From positions 1 through 8,397 of the forward strand of contig NCFD01000039.1 in assembly GCA_002281005.1 (NCBI GenBank): a stretch of 8,397 nucleotides of DNA, written 5' to 3'. This document shows positions 1 through 7,075 of the stretch, piece by piece. Origin of the DNA: Acidocella sp. 35-58-6. Its GTDB lineage: Bacteria; Pseudomonadota; Alphaproteobacteria; Acetobacterales; Acetobacteraceae. A program made the translations under genes and the position numbers. The number at the start of each line of letters is the position of its first letter. Within the stretch, counting starts at the first letter, position 1. The notes beneath the pieces are model-generated. The model was not told the DNA's origin. It made no database searches and saw only the letters and a program-made list of their open reading frames with translations.

Positions 1-91
1 TGGCATCGTGCTGGAACAATATGGGTTGGGCCGGGTCAATCTCACCCAGCGGCATTTTATACGGGTCTTCGGCCAGATAATCACGGTCCAT
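1..91 (-). CDS. N-terminus of a probable cytochrome P450 (partial, runs off the left edge)
   Basis: Only the first 30 codons are in the window. The ATG at 91 is preceded by a GAGGGG ribosome binding site about 8 nt upstream, which supports this start. The peptide contains MPLGEIDPAQPILFQHDA. This fits the pattern 'PL.xIDvSxPxLFxxD' that comes just before the YFxRLRxExPVH segment in bacterial cytochrome P450s such as the CYP153-like alkane and fatty-acid hydroxylases. The heme-binding cysteine loop and the I-helix would lie outside the window, so the family call rests on this short segment alone. The gene follows the NnrU-family gene on the same strand after a 78-nt gap. Another enzyme family cannot be excluded. 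Confidence 0.45.
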   Translation of the reverse strand, partial: MDRDYLAEDPYKMPLGEIDPAQPILFQHDA

Positions 92-169
92 GGCGGTTCC
101 CCTCGGCGTTATGTAGCTGCCGTTAAGGAGAGCAGTTCAGCATAGCTGGCGCGTTTCGCCAAGCCGTTG
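92..169. other. Short intergenic gap with no clear signal
   Basis: A 78-nt gap between the NnrU-family stop and the probable P450 start. It holds one imperfect stem (GCTGGCG against CGCCAAGC, 7 bp with a bulged A, around 144-164) without a T-tract on either strand. I see no convincing -35/-10 pair for the downstream gene, so readthrough from upstream is possible. Confidence 0.5.
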
Positions 170-745
170 CTACCAGGTCATCGCCACCACACCGAACAGA
201 TAAGGGTGCAGGAAGATGGTGATACCGTAGATGGCGCTGCCCAGGGCCACGGCTTGCAAATCCGCCTGGGTGAATTTTTTGTGCCGGGGCGCGCCGTAAT
301 CGCCTCGCTTTTTCAGTGAAATCCTATCCGCCACCGCCCAGGCGAGGAAGCTGCCGAACAGCAGCATACCGCCCAAATCGCCATTCACCAGCAGATGCGC
401 CAGGGCCCAGAATTTCACCGCGGTAATCATCGGGTGGCGCACCCAGCCACGGATTTTGCTGGGGTTGGGGCCGATGCTGAACAGGCTGACGATGGCCAGC
501 CACATCAGCACAAAATTCAAATAATGCAGCACGTAGGGCGGGTTCCAGACCGTTATCATCCCGGCATGGCGGTAACGAATAAAGCCCCAGATGATCAGCC
601 CCAGCCCGATGAAGGACTTCGCCATATATGAGAATTTGTAATAGCGCAGCCCCACTTTATCGATCGCCCAGGCCCGCCAGCGGCGTGACATGGTAAAGCT
701 GTGGACGCCAAGGAACAGGAACAGGCCGAGGATGAGAATGAGCAT
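170..745 (-). CDS. NnrU-family integral membrane protein
   Basis: A 191-residue multi-pass membrane protein with hydrophobic segments at about 1-17, 42-58, 70-92, 108-137 and 165-188. Recognisable NnrU-family (PF07298-type) features are GVHS near the N-terminus (His15), WVRHPM (His104), the segment KFWALAHLLVNGDL (110-123) followed by LLFGSFLAWAVADRIS, and HPYLFGV near the C-terminus (His180). The family includes NnrU of denitrifiers and the heme-containing 15-cis-zeta-carotene isomerase Z-ISO. The conserved histidines would suit heme binding, but substrate and role here are unknown. It starts 57 nt after argB on the same strand. There is no obvious Shine-Dalgarno before the ATG at 745, so initiation may be weak or depend on readthrough. 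No denitrification genes are visible, so a nitrite/NO role should not be assumed. Confidence 0.85.
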   Translation of the reverse strand: MLILILGLFLFLGVHSFTMSRRWRAWAIDKVGLRYYKFSYMAKSFIGLGLIIWGFIRYRHAGMITVWNPPYVLHYLNFVLMWLAIVSLFSIGPNPSKIRGWVRHPMITAVKFWALAHLLVNGDLGGMLLFGSFLAWAVADRISLKKRGDYGAPRHKKFTQADLQAVALGSAIYGITIFLHPYLFGVVAMTW

Positions 746-781
746 GGGGGCAAGTGTAGGCGTAATTATGGCCGTTGCCGA

Positions 782-799
782 GAGCCGGGTGTCCGGCTC
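782..799 (-). other. Perfect 7-bp hairpin just after argB
   Basis: Read on the minus strand, GAGCCGG-ACAC-CCGGCTC forms a 7-bp GC-rich stem with a 4-nt loop, starting 3 nt after the argB stop codon. No T-tract follows, so it is not a classical intrinsic terminator. It may protect the 3' end of an mRNA or cause pausing. It shares the 10-mer GAGCCGGACA with the hairpin before rpmH. Confidence 0.5.
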
Positions 800-802
800 G
801 CC

Positions 803-1699
803 CTATTTATGAATCAGCGTCCCAATCCCGCCCTCGGTGAACAATTCTAGCAGCAGCGCGTGAGGGACGCGGCCGTCTAAAATTGTAGCACCTTTTACAC
901 CTTGCGTTACGGCTTCCAGGCAGGTCAGCACTTTTGGGATCATGCCGCCGGAGATGGTTTCGTCCGTAATCAGCCGCTGGATGTCGGCCAGGGATAAATC
1001 GGTGAGCAAATTTTTCTGCTTGTCCAGCACGCCGGGCACGTCGGTCAGCATCAGCAGGCGGCTGGCGTTCAGGGCCCCGGCAATCGCGCCGGCGGCGGTG
1101 TCAGCGTTGATGTTGTAGGTCTGGCCGTCCTCGCCCACGCCTACCGGCGCGATGACCGGGATCAAGCCAGCGCCGGTCAGGGCGTGGATCACCCGGGTGT
1201 CGATATGGGTGGGTTCGCCGACAAACCCAAGGTCGAGCACGCTCTCGATGTTCGAGCCGGGGTCGCGCTTGGTGCGCGATAGTTTTTTGGCACGGATCAA
1301 CCCGCCATCCTTGCCGGAAATGCCGACGGCCAGCGCACCGGCTTTATTGATCAGCCCGGCGACCTGTTTGTTGACAGTGCCCGAGAGTACCATCTCAACC
1401 ACTTCCACCATCGCGGCATCGGTGATGCGCAAGCCATCGACGAAGTGCGATTTAATCTCAAGCCGCGACAGCATGGCGTTGATCTGCGGTCCGCCGCCAT
1501 GCACGATGACAGGGTTGATGCCAACCTGCTTGAGCAGCGCGATGTCGTTGCCAAATTGCGAGGCCAGGTGGCCTTCCTCCATGGCGTGCCCGCCGTATTT
1601 TACCACAATGGTCGCCCCAGCGTAGCGGCGTAAGTACGGCAGGACGCGGGCGACGATCTGGGCCTGTTCGGCGGCCTTCTCCATGGTGGCTTTATCCAT
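803..1699 (-). CDS. argB: Acetylglutamate kinase (arginine biosynthesis)
   Basis: Cytoplasmic enzyme that phosphorylates N-acetyl-L-glutamate with ATP, the second step of arginine synthesis. Numbered from the ATG at 1699 (298 aa), the amino-acid-kinase fold is marked by KYGGHAM (34-40, phosphate-binding Lys), HGGGPQI (67-73, glycine-rich loop), GLRITD (89-94), SGKDGGLI, NINAD (196-200, substrate binding), LTDVPGVLD and GGMIPK (251-256, catalytic Lys). The roughly 20-residue N-terminal helix before the core resembles that of hexameric, arginine-inhibited enzymes, so feedback inhibition is likely by inference. The start is chosen at 1699 because AAGGA sits 6 nt upstream and the ATG lies 2 nt past the engB stop. 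A TTG at 1705 would overlap engB and lacks that spacing. It is the last gene of the rpmH block. Confidence 0.97.
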   Translation of the reverse strand: MDKATMEKAAEQAQIVARVLPYLRRYAGATIVVKYGGHAMEEGHLASQFGNDIALLKQVGINPVIVHGGGPQINAMLSRLEIKSHFVDGLRITDAAMVEVVEMVLSGTVNKQVAGLINKAGALAVGISGKDGGLIRAKKLSRTKRDPGSNIESVLDLGFVGEPTHIDTRVIHALTGAGLIPVIAPVGVGEDGQTYNINADTAAGAIAGALNASRLLMLTDVPGVLDKQKNLLTDLSLADIQRLITDETISGGMIPKVLTCLEAVTQGVKGATILDGRVPHALLLELFTEGGIGTLIHK

Positions 1700-1701
1700 G
1701 A

Positions 1702-2418
1702 TCAATCCTTGGCGAGAGCAGCGATGTTGGCACGAAGCTCATCCATGCCAAAGCCGGTGTTGCTGCTGGTGGTGATGATATTATGCATCGCTGCCGGGTG
1801 GGCGGCGGCGAGGGCGCGAATTTCGTCCTGCTTGCGCACCAAGGCGGCGGGTTTTACCGAATCCGTTTTGGTGAGCACGATCTGATACGCCACGGCGGCT
1901 TGGTCGAGCAATTCCAGCACGGTTTCATCGGAGGTTTTCACCTCGATCCGGGCATCGAGCAGCAGCAGCACGCGGCGCAGGTTTGGCCGGCCGCGCAAAT
2001 AATCCAGCATCAGCCCCTGCCAGTCGCGCTTGATGGCTTTGGGGGCTTCGGCATAGCCGTAGCCCGGCATATCCACCAGCACCAAAGGTGCGGATTCCAT
2101 TTGGAAGAAATTCAACTGCCGAGTGCGGCCTGGCTGATGCGAGACGCGGGCCAGGGCATTGCGTCCGGTGAGCGCATTCAGCAGCGAGGATTTGCCAACG
2201 TTGGAGCGCCCGGCAAAAGCCACCTCAATCCCGCGCGGCTCAGGCAGATGCTCAAGCGCCTGCGCCGCGTAGAAAAACTCACAGGCCCCGGCAAACAGCA
2301 CCCGCCCGGATTCCAGCTGTTCAGAGCTGAATTCCTGCGGCGCAAAGACGTGCTTTAGGTTTTCGCCAGCACCGTCTTCGTCGTCTTCGGGCCGGCTGCC
2401 CGGCGCATGATCAGCCAT
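1702..2418 (-). CDS. engB: Ribosome-biogenesis GTPase EngB (YihA/YsxC)
   Basis: A 238-aa GTPase needed for large ribosomal subunit assembly. All G motifs are visible: G1 GRSNVGKSS (70-78), G2 around Thr99 in PGRTRQLNFF, G3 DMPGYG (116-121), G4 TKTD (183-186) and G5 TSS (217-219). It is longer than E. coli YihA because of a roughly 60-residue N-terminal region, of which about the first 20 residues are acidic and low in complexity. The ATG at 2418 is preceded by AGGA with 5-nt spacing. No good start lies closer to the yidC stop, so the first 64 nt appear to overlap the end of yidC in another frame. It ends 2 nt before argB. Translation is probably coupled to yidC. Confidence 0.96.
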   Translation of the reverse strand: MADHAPGSRPEDDEDGAGENLKHVFAPQEFSSEQLESGRVLFAGACEFFYAAQALEHLPEPRGIEVAFAGRSNVGKSSLLNALTGRNALARVSHQPGRTRQLNFFQMESAPLVLVDMPGYGYAEAPKAIKRDWQGLMLDYLRGRPNLRRVLLLLDARIEVKTSDETVLELLDQAAVAYQIVLTKTDSVKPAALVRKQDEIRALAAAHPAAMHNIITTSSNTGFGMDELRANIAALAKD

Positions 2419-4139
2419 TGTTGTCCTACTGAGAGAAGGTTGTTCCAGGTCCAGTATAGCACCAGACCCGCCGGAAAGCGCGCCAGCATGAAAGTGAAGA
2501 TGATCGGCATGAACTGGAACATCCGCGCCTGCACCGGGTCAGGCGGGGCGGGGTTGAGTTTTTGCTGCAGGAACATGGTGAAGCCCATGATGATCGGCAG
2601 CGCGCCCAGGCCGAGATACGGCGAGATCACGGTGGGGTCGAACGGGATCAGGCCAAATAGATTGAAGATGTTGGTGGGGTCAGGCGCCGACAGATCGTGG
2701 ATCCAGCCATAGAATGGCGCCTGGCGCATTTCGATGGTGATATAAATAACTTTATACAGCGCAAAGAACACCGGAATCTGCACCAGCATCGGCAAACATC
2801 CCGAGGCGGGGTTGATCTTCTCGGCCTTGTACAACGCCATGGTTTCCTGCTGGATTTTGGTGTTGTCGTCCTTGTACATCTCCTTGAGCGCTTTGATCTT
2901 CGGCGCCGCCGCTTTCATTTTGCCCATCGAACGATAGGAGTAGCTGGCGAGCGGGAAGAACAGCGCCTTAACACCCACGGTGAACACCATAATGGCGAGG
3001 CCGAAATTGCCGATCTGGCTGTTCAGCCAGTCGAGGCAGAAGAAAATCGGTTTGGTGATCAGATAGAGATGGCCAAAATCCACCGCATGATCGAAGGAGG
3101 GGATGTTATATTGCGCCTGATAGGCATCCAGCGTCTTCACCACTTTAGCGCCGGTGAACAGGTGCATTTGGTCGCTCGAGGTGGCGCCAGGCGCAATGGT
3201 TGCTGGTGCGTTGCTGATGAAGTCGGTCTGATACGCATGGCCATCACCCAGGGTGGTGGGCAAATAACGCACCGCGCCGTTCAGGTTGGAATCCTGCGTG
3301 GGGATCAGCGCGGTCAGCCAATATTTATCGGTGATGCCAAGCCAGCCGCCATTGCTGGTCTCGGAATAGGCGGTGCCGTCCGGGCTGTGGGTGCCGTCTG
3401 ATTTAGTGGAGGCGTAGGAGATTTGCTTGAGCGTGCCGTTAATGACGCCGAGCGGGCCATCATATAAAATGTAGCTCTTTTGCTCGTCCGGCAGATAGTC
3501 ACGCGCTACCCGGCCCCAATCATAGAGTTTGATCGGCGCATTGGTATGATTGATGACATTCTGGGTGACCGAGAACATGAATTTGTCATCGACGCTCAGC
3601 ACCTGCTGAAAGATGACACCAGCCCCGTTGTCCCACGAGAGCGTGACCGGCGCATCGGGCGTTAAAGTGTTGGCAGACGCGGTCCACACGGTGCTGTCGG
3701 TCGGCACGGCAATGTTGCTGCCGGCCGGGTTGGTCCAACCAAACTGGGTGTAAAAGGGGGTTTTGCTGTCGCGGCGGCCTAAAATCTGCACCAGCGGAGA
3801 ATTTTTCGCGGTGGTTTCATGGTAGGCCTTCAATTGCACGTCATCGAGCACCGCGCCGGTGAGCGCGAGGCTGCCCTGAATATTGGGCGTGTCGATGCTC
3901 AGGCGGGGACCATTAGCGGCGGCAACCGCGCTGGCGTTGGCACCAGTACCAGCGGTGCCACTGGCACCAGGGGCATTGGCGGCCGCGGCGGCGGGTGTGC
4001 TGGTGGCATCCGGCTGGCTTTGGCTGGCCACTACGGCAGGCGGTGGCGGATGCGGCAAAAACTCCGCCTGGATGAATTGGAACGCGATGAGAATCACGGC
4101 CGATATCGCCAGCGCCATAAAAATCCGCTTTTGGTCCAT
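2355..4139 (-). CDS. yidC: Membrane protein insertase YidC
   Basis: A 594-aa inner-membrane insertase that folds and inserts membrane proteins alone or with Sec. TM1 (about 6-24, MDQKRIF then a hydrophobic run) is followed by a 50-residue Ala/Pro/Ser/Thr/Gly-rich linker (28-77) and the large periplasmic domain (about 78-350). The conserved core begins near 373: TM2 (377-401), the hydrophilic-groove arginine in SYRSMGKM (Arg403), the coiled cytoplasmic hairpin (about 405-440), NPASGCLPML (443-452), further helices, and the C-terminal PAGLVLYWTWNN segment. The start at 4139 gives the classic YidC N-terminus and lies 5 nt after the yidD stop. Reading upstream to 4211 would add 24 residues inside yidD and is rejected. 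The tail is short and ends in TTKTVLAKT; its last codons overlap engB. Confidence 0.97.
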   Translation of the reverse strand: MDQKRIFMALAISAVILIAFQFIQAEFLPHPPPPAVVASQSQPDATSTPAAAAANAPGASGTAGTGANASAVAAANGPRLSIDTPNIQGSLALTGAVLDDVQLKAYHETTAKNSPLVQILGRRDSKTPFYTQFGWTNPAGSNIAVPTDSTVWTASANTLTPDAPVTLSWDNGAGVIFQQVLSVDDKFMFSVTQNVINHTNAPIKLYDWGRVARDYLPDEQKSYILYDGPLGVINGTLKQISYASTKSDGTHSPDGTAYSETSNGGWLGITDKYWLTALIPTQDSNLNGAVRYLPTTLGDGHAYQTDFISNAPATIAPGATSSDQMHLFTGAKVVKTLDAYQAQYNIPSFDHAVDFGHLYLITKPIFFCLDWLNSQIGNFGLAIMVFTVGVKALFFPLASYSYRSMGKMKAAAPKIKALKEMYKDDNTKIQQETMALYKAEKINPASGCLPMLVQIPVFFALYKVIYITIEMRQAPFYGWIHDLSAPDPTNIFNLFGLIPFDPTVISPYLGLGALPIIMGFTMFLQQKLNPAPPDPVQARMFQFMPIIFTFMLARFPAGLVLYWTWNNLLSVGQQWLIMRRAAGPKTTKTVLAKT

Positions 4140-4144
4140 GGGTT

Positions 4145-4381
4145 TTAAGCTTCCGAAGTGGGGGGCGGTACCGGGTCGTAACCGCCCGGATGCCAGGGAT
4201 GACAAGAACAAATGCGTTTAACGGCGAGCCAGGAGCCACGGCGGGCGCCATGCACGGCCAGAGCTTCGCGGGCGTAGGCGCTACAGGAAGGTGCAAACCG
4301 GCAATTCGCGCCGATCACCGGCCGCAGGGTGAGTTCATAAACCCGCACAGCACCGGAGAGAACATGGGCGGCGGGGCTCAT
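4145..4381 (-). CDS. yidD: Membrane protein insertion efficiency factor YidD
   Basis: A 78-aa small membrane-associated protein that assists YidC-dependent insertion. The family core is clear: YELTLRPVIG followed by NCRFAPSCSAYA, with the paired cysteines, then GSWLAVKRICSCHPWHPGGYDPVP. Its length is typical. Its ATG overlaps the rnpA stop codon as ATGA (4378-4381), and its stop lies 5 nt before yidC. It is therefore almost certainly co-transcribed and translationally coupled with both. Nothing is missing. Confidence 0.96.
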   Translation of the reverse strand: MSPAAHVLSGAVRVYELTLRPVIGANCRFAPSCSAYAREALAVHGARRGSWLAVKRICSCHPWHPGGYDPVPPPTSEA

Positions 4382-4722
4382 TGGCTGGCCTCGCGCAACG
4401 CGGTTTTGAGGTTTTGGCAGAGTGTTGCGAAGGGTAGGCTCGCGGTTTCCTGACGGCAGATGAATACCAGTTCCATGCCCGTCAGCGCCATGTCGCCCAG
4501 GGTCAGCCGCGCGGCTTCCTTCAAGCGGCGGCGGGCCCGGTTGCGGGCCACAGCGTTGCCGATTTTTTTGGTGGCGGTGTAGCCTACCCGCAAGGGTGCA
4601 TCTGGTGCGGACTTCATGGCTTGCAGCACAAAACCCGGACGCGCCAGCTTGCGGCCACGCGCCGCCATGCGCAGAAAATCAGCACGAAGCGAAAAAGTAT
4701 CCGGCGGGGCGTATGAAACCAA
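4378..4722 (-). CDS. rnpA: Ribonuclease P protein component
   Basis: A 114-aa basic protein that binds the RNase P RNA and aids 5' maturation of tRNAs. The N-terminal segment SLRADFLRMAARGRKLARPGF matches the family's beta-alpha start. The signature GYTATKKIGNAVARNRARRRLKEA carries the RNR motif (about 60-62) and the basic RNA-binding helix. The start is a TTG at 4722 with GAGGG 7 nt upstream. No in-frame ATG lies before the conserved region, so a non-ATG start is needed. The gene lies 26 nt after rpmH and overlaps yidD by 4 nt. The rpmH-rnpA pairing is nearly universal in bacteria. Confidence 0.95.
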   Translation of the reverse strand: MVSYAPPDTFSLRADFLRMAARGRKLARPGFVLQAMKSAPDAPLRVGYTATKKIGNAVARNRARRRLKEAARLTLGDMALTGMELVFICRQETASLPFATLCQNLKTALREASQ

Positions 4723-4748
4723 ATTCAGGCCCTCGGGGAACGCAGAAA

Positions 4749-4883
4749 TCAGGCGGAGAGTTTAGCGCGGCCCTTGGCGCGGCGATTGGCGATGACCTTG
4801 CGGCCACCAACAGTTGCCATGCGGGCGCGAAAACCATGCCGGCGCTTGCGGACAAGTTTGGAAGGTTGATAGGTCCGTTTCAC
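4749..4883 (-). CDS. rpmH: 50S ribosomal protein L34
   Basis: A 44-residue, very basic ribosomal protein that begins [18 protein letters not shown], continues [20 protein letters not shown] and ends RAKLSA. This is the full-length L34 pattern of proteobacteria. The start codon is GTG (plus-strand CAC at 4881-4883), with GGAG 9 nt upstream. A TTG two codons earlier has too short a spacing from that site. Because it is short and starts with GTG, ORF finders that require ATG or a length cutoff will miss it. It heads the rnpA-yidD-yidC-engB-argB block. Confidence 0.97.
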   Translation of the reverse strand: MKRTYQPSKLVRKRRHGFRARMATVGGRKVIANRRAKGRAKLSA

Positions 4884-4912
4884 GTTCAAAAACTCCGGCA
4901 GTAATAGGCGAT

Positions 4913-4951
4913 AAAAACAAGTTCAGAGCCGAGCCAATGTCCGGCTCAGCC
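4913..4951 (-). terminator. Hairpin with T-tract in front of rpmH
   Basis: Read on the minus strand, GGCTGAGCC-GGACATT-GGCTCGGCT forms a 9-bp stem (two G-T wobbles) at 4927-4951. Six nucleotides later comes TTGTTTTT (4913-4920). It could terminate the upstream MFS transcript. If the promoter at 4964-4993 is real, it would instead lie in the rpmH leader and act as a partial attenuator. The 6-nt gap before the T-tract makes it a weak intrinsic terminator. Confidence 0.4.
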
Positions 4952-4963
4952 TTGGGGAAGCGG

Positions 4964-4993
4964 CATATAGGCGGGGGGATGCACTCCCGTCAA
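4964..4993 (-). promoter_or_regulatory. Putative sigma70-type promoter of the rpmH block
   Basis: On the minus strand, TTGACG (4988-4993) and TATATG (4964-4969) are separated by 18 nt. The -35 matches the consensus at 5 of 6 positions and the -10 at 4 of 6. The -35 overlaps the stop codon of the MFS gene. A transcript would start near 4957 and carry a leader of about 75 nt with the hairpin at 4927-4951. Confidence 0.45.
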
Positions 4994-6411
4994 TGTTTGG
5001 ATTGTCTTTTGCGTAAAAGTACGAAGCGGCTGGCGCTGATGGAAGCTGCGAAAAACCCGGTGGCAGCACCTAGCGTCAGGCACGTGGCGGTACCGCCATG
5101 CATGACCAGCCCCAGCGTGAGGGCCACCAGCATCCCACCGACGGTCTGGCCCAGCAGCCGCGCCACCGAGATCATACCGCTGGCGCTACCGGTGCGGTTC
5201 AAGGGCGCGGTGGTGATCATGGCCTTGTTATTCGGGGGCTGGAAAAAGCCAAAGCCCGACCCCGCCAGGGCAATCCGCCAGATAATGTCGAGGTCGGAGG
5301 GGTTCGGTGGCATCAGGCGCAACAATAAAAACCCGGTGGCGGTGATGCACAGGCCCATCGAGGTGAGAAACGCGGCGGGGTAACGGTCGGTCAGCCGGCC
5401 CACCAGCGGCCCAACCGCCATGATCGCCACCGGCCAGGGGGTCATGAGCAGGCCAGTGGCCACTGCACTGCGGCCCAGCACGCCCATCAGGTTGAAGGGC
5501 ATCGAGATAATGAAGAAGTTGGACGACACAAAGCCGAAAAACCCGGTGAGGAAGGCGGTGGTGAAGCCGAGGCGGGCCAGCAGGTCGATCGGCAGCAGCG
5601 GGTCAGCACGGCCGCGCTGGCGTTGCACCAGCACGATCAGGCTCACGCTGCCGACCCCCAGCAGCGTGAGGGAAAACAGCAGGCTGGAAGCGTGCGCAAA
5701 ACTGTCGCCGCCGATAATCAGCGAGCCGAAGGACAAAGCAATGAGGACGGTGCTGAGATAGTCAAACCGGCCGCCGGTGGTGGGGGTTTTGGGCAGCGCC
5801 GTGACGGCAAAATAAAGTGCCGCGCCACCTAAGGGCAAATTGATGAGAAACAGCCACGGCCAGGTGGTGACCGAGAGCACGCCCGCTGCCACCGTAGGGC
5901 CAAGCGCCACGCCGGCGGCCACCACAATGCCGTTCAACGCAATGCCGCGGCCGAGAATTTTCGCGGGGTAGATAAAGCGTACTAGGGCGGCATTGACGCT
6001 CATGATGCAGGCACCGCCGAAGCCTTGCAGGCCGCGGGCAGCGGCCAGCTCCGGCAGGGTTCTGGACATCGCGCACAGCACTGAGGCGACGACGAATAAT
6101 ATCAGCCCGATTCGGCACATGCGGGCATGGCCAACCCGGTCGCCCATGGCCGCCAGGGGCAACAGTGAGACAACGCTGGCAAGCTGGTAGGCGTTGACCA
6201 CCCAGATGGCCGCCGAGGCGGTGGTATGAATGTCACGGGCGATGCTGGGCAGGGCAACATTGACAATGGCGTAATCGAGAACCGACAGCAGCACCGACAT
6301 CGCCACCGCGAACATCGCCCGGTTGCGGGCACCGCCGAACAGGCCGTCATGGGTACCGCCAGGAGTGCCGCCGGGGGTGTTATCAGGAGTCTGGGCCGCC
6401 GATTGAGACAT
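4990..6411 (-). CDS. MFS transporter, DHA2 (EmrB/QacA-like, 14-helix) drug-export type
   Basis: A 473-aa proton-driven exporter of the inner membrane. After a Gly/Thr/Pro-rich N-terminal tail (TPGGTPGG) come the family motifs: LDYAIVNVALP (45-55, motif D1 with Asp46 in the membrane), GDRVGHARM (90-98, motif A), RGLQGFGGA (126-134, motif B), GPTVAAGVLS (171-180, motif C of exporters) and WPWLFLINLPLGG. Later FFQPPNNKAM matches the DHA2 family. Length and motifs fit 14 helices. The substrate cannot be read from sequence. The ATG at 6411 has AGGGAG just upstream. It lies 77 nt after the secreted-protein gene with no clear terminator between, so it may be read from the aat side. No adjacent membrane-fusion partner gene or TetR/MarR regulator is seen. 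Confidence 0.9.
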   Translation of the reverse strand: MSQSAAQTPDNTPGGTPGGTHDGLFGGARNRAMFAVAMSVLLSVLDYAIVNVALPSIARDIHTTASAAIWVVNAYQLASVVSLLPLAAMGDRVGHARMCRIGLILFVVASVLCAMSRTLPELAAARGLQGFGGACIMSVNAALVRFIYPAKILGRGIALNGIVVAAGVALGPTVAAGVLSVTTWPWLFLINLPLGGAALYFAVTALPKTPTTGGRFDYLSTVLIALSFGSLIIGGDSFAHASSLLFSLTLLGVGSVSLIVLVQRQRGRADPLLPIDLLARLGFTTAFLTGFFGFVSSNFFIISMPFNLMGVLGRSAVATGLLMTPWPVAIMAVGPLVGRLTDRYPAAFLTSMGLCITATGFLLLRLMPPNPSDLDIIWRIALAGSGFGFFQPPNNKAMITTAPLNRTGSASGMISVARLLGQTVGGMLVALTLGLVMHGGTATCLTLGAATGFFAASISASRFVLLRKRQSKH

Positions 6412-6488
6412 TGTCTCCCTGTATGACGCAGGCCGAAGCCCGGACAGGGGGTTTTTTGCTGGCTGCTATGACAGACGCCAGCGCGGCC

Positions 6489-7070
6489 TCATTTCCCCAG
6501 TAGCTGTTGTAACATACCGGGTGGCAGGTTGATGCTGGAATTGCCTTGCGGTGGCGCGAATAAATAGCCGGGGTTGTGCTGGTAGGTGACCGAGGTGGCG
6601 GTGATATCGGCTGAACCATGAGAATCGTGGCCGGTGAAGTGTAAAATCACGCCGTCGGGCGTGAGGCACGCCGTACCGGTGCCCTGTTCGCCTAGAACAA
6701 GGTATTTTTCACAGGATAGTCCAGCATATTGCCCGGGACCGAGGGCGGTGAAGCGGGCTTGGCCGGCGCTGTTGAGCTGCTGGGTCAACGCCGAGAGGTC
6801 GGGTGCATTGACAGTGCTGTGCAATGCCGGGACCACCAGTTGCGCCGTGTTGTCAGGTAAATTGACAAGGAAATAGGTGCCCTGGGCGGGGTCGTCGATG
6901 CGGGCGCGCTGATCAGCGGCGTCGTAAGCCAGTTGGTAGGTGGCATCGCGGTGGCCCGGCACTGAAAGGTCGTAGGTGATGCTGACATCGCGGGTGGGCA
7001 AATAAGCCGGCGGACTGGCAACAGCCGGGGCGGCGCTGAGAAGCAGCAGAGCGGGGCCGATAAATTTCAA
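6489..7070 (-). CDS. Secreted protein of unknown function, coupled to aat
   Basis: A 193-aa protein with a Sec signal peptide: MKF, a hydrophobic run, then AVA before SP (likely cleavage after residue 18). The mature part is beta-rich. It has two cysteines (Cys120 in GLSCEKY, Cys135 in TACLTPDGV) that could form a disulfide, and a pattern resembling DUF4412-like periplasmic proteins (G-x-x-C-x-x-Y, then a 'C-L-T-x-D-G-V' strand). I do not recognise a precise family. The start is TTG at 7070, preceded by AGAGGAA 8 nt upstream. That site lies inside the last codons of aat, and the gap between the two genes is 5 nt, so translation is probably coupled. Periplasmic or outer-membrane-facing location is inferred. 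Confidence 0.8.
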   Translation of the reverse strand: MKFIGPALLLLSAAPAVASPPAYLPTRDVSITYDLSVPGHRDATYQLAYDAADQRARIDDPAQGTYFLVNLPDNTAQLVVPALHSTVNAPDLSALTQQLNSAGQARFTALGPGQYAGLSCEKYLVLGEQGTGTACLTPDGVILHFTGHDSHGSADITATSVTYQHNPGYLFAPPQGNSSINLPPGMLQQLLGK

Positions 7071-7075
7071 GGCAA

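Noticed and set aside
1700..1705. TTG start for argB at 1705
   Set aside because: The ATG at 1699 has AAGGA at proper spacing and follows the engB stop by 2 nt.
2697..3401. Long plus-strand ORF opposite yidC (234 aa), and similar ones opposite engB (1783-2358) and argB (1152-1625)
   Set aside because: They lie antisense to well-supported genes, are rich in Arg/Gly/His as expected from reverse-complement GC-rich codons, and have no recognisable domain.
4140..4211. Upstream start for yidC at 4211
   Set aside because: The added 24 residues lie within yidD in another frame and do not resemble YidC; the typical MDQKRIF start is at 4139.
6429..6442. Small UUCG-loop hairpin (5-bp stem) upstream of the MFS ribosome binding site
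   Set aside because: The stem is short with one G-T pair, no alternative pairing was found, and it does not cover the ribosome binding site. Not enough to call a regulatory element.
6440..6488. Inverted repeat GCTGGC/GCCAGC next to an A/T run between the secreted-protein and MFS genes
   Set aside because: On the minus strand the stem is followed by AAAAAA rather than a T-tract, and the loop is 13 nt, so it is not a terminator for these genes.
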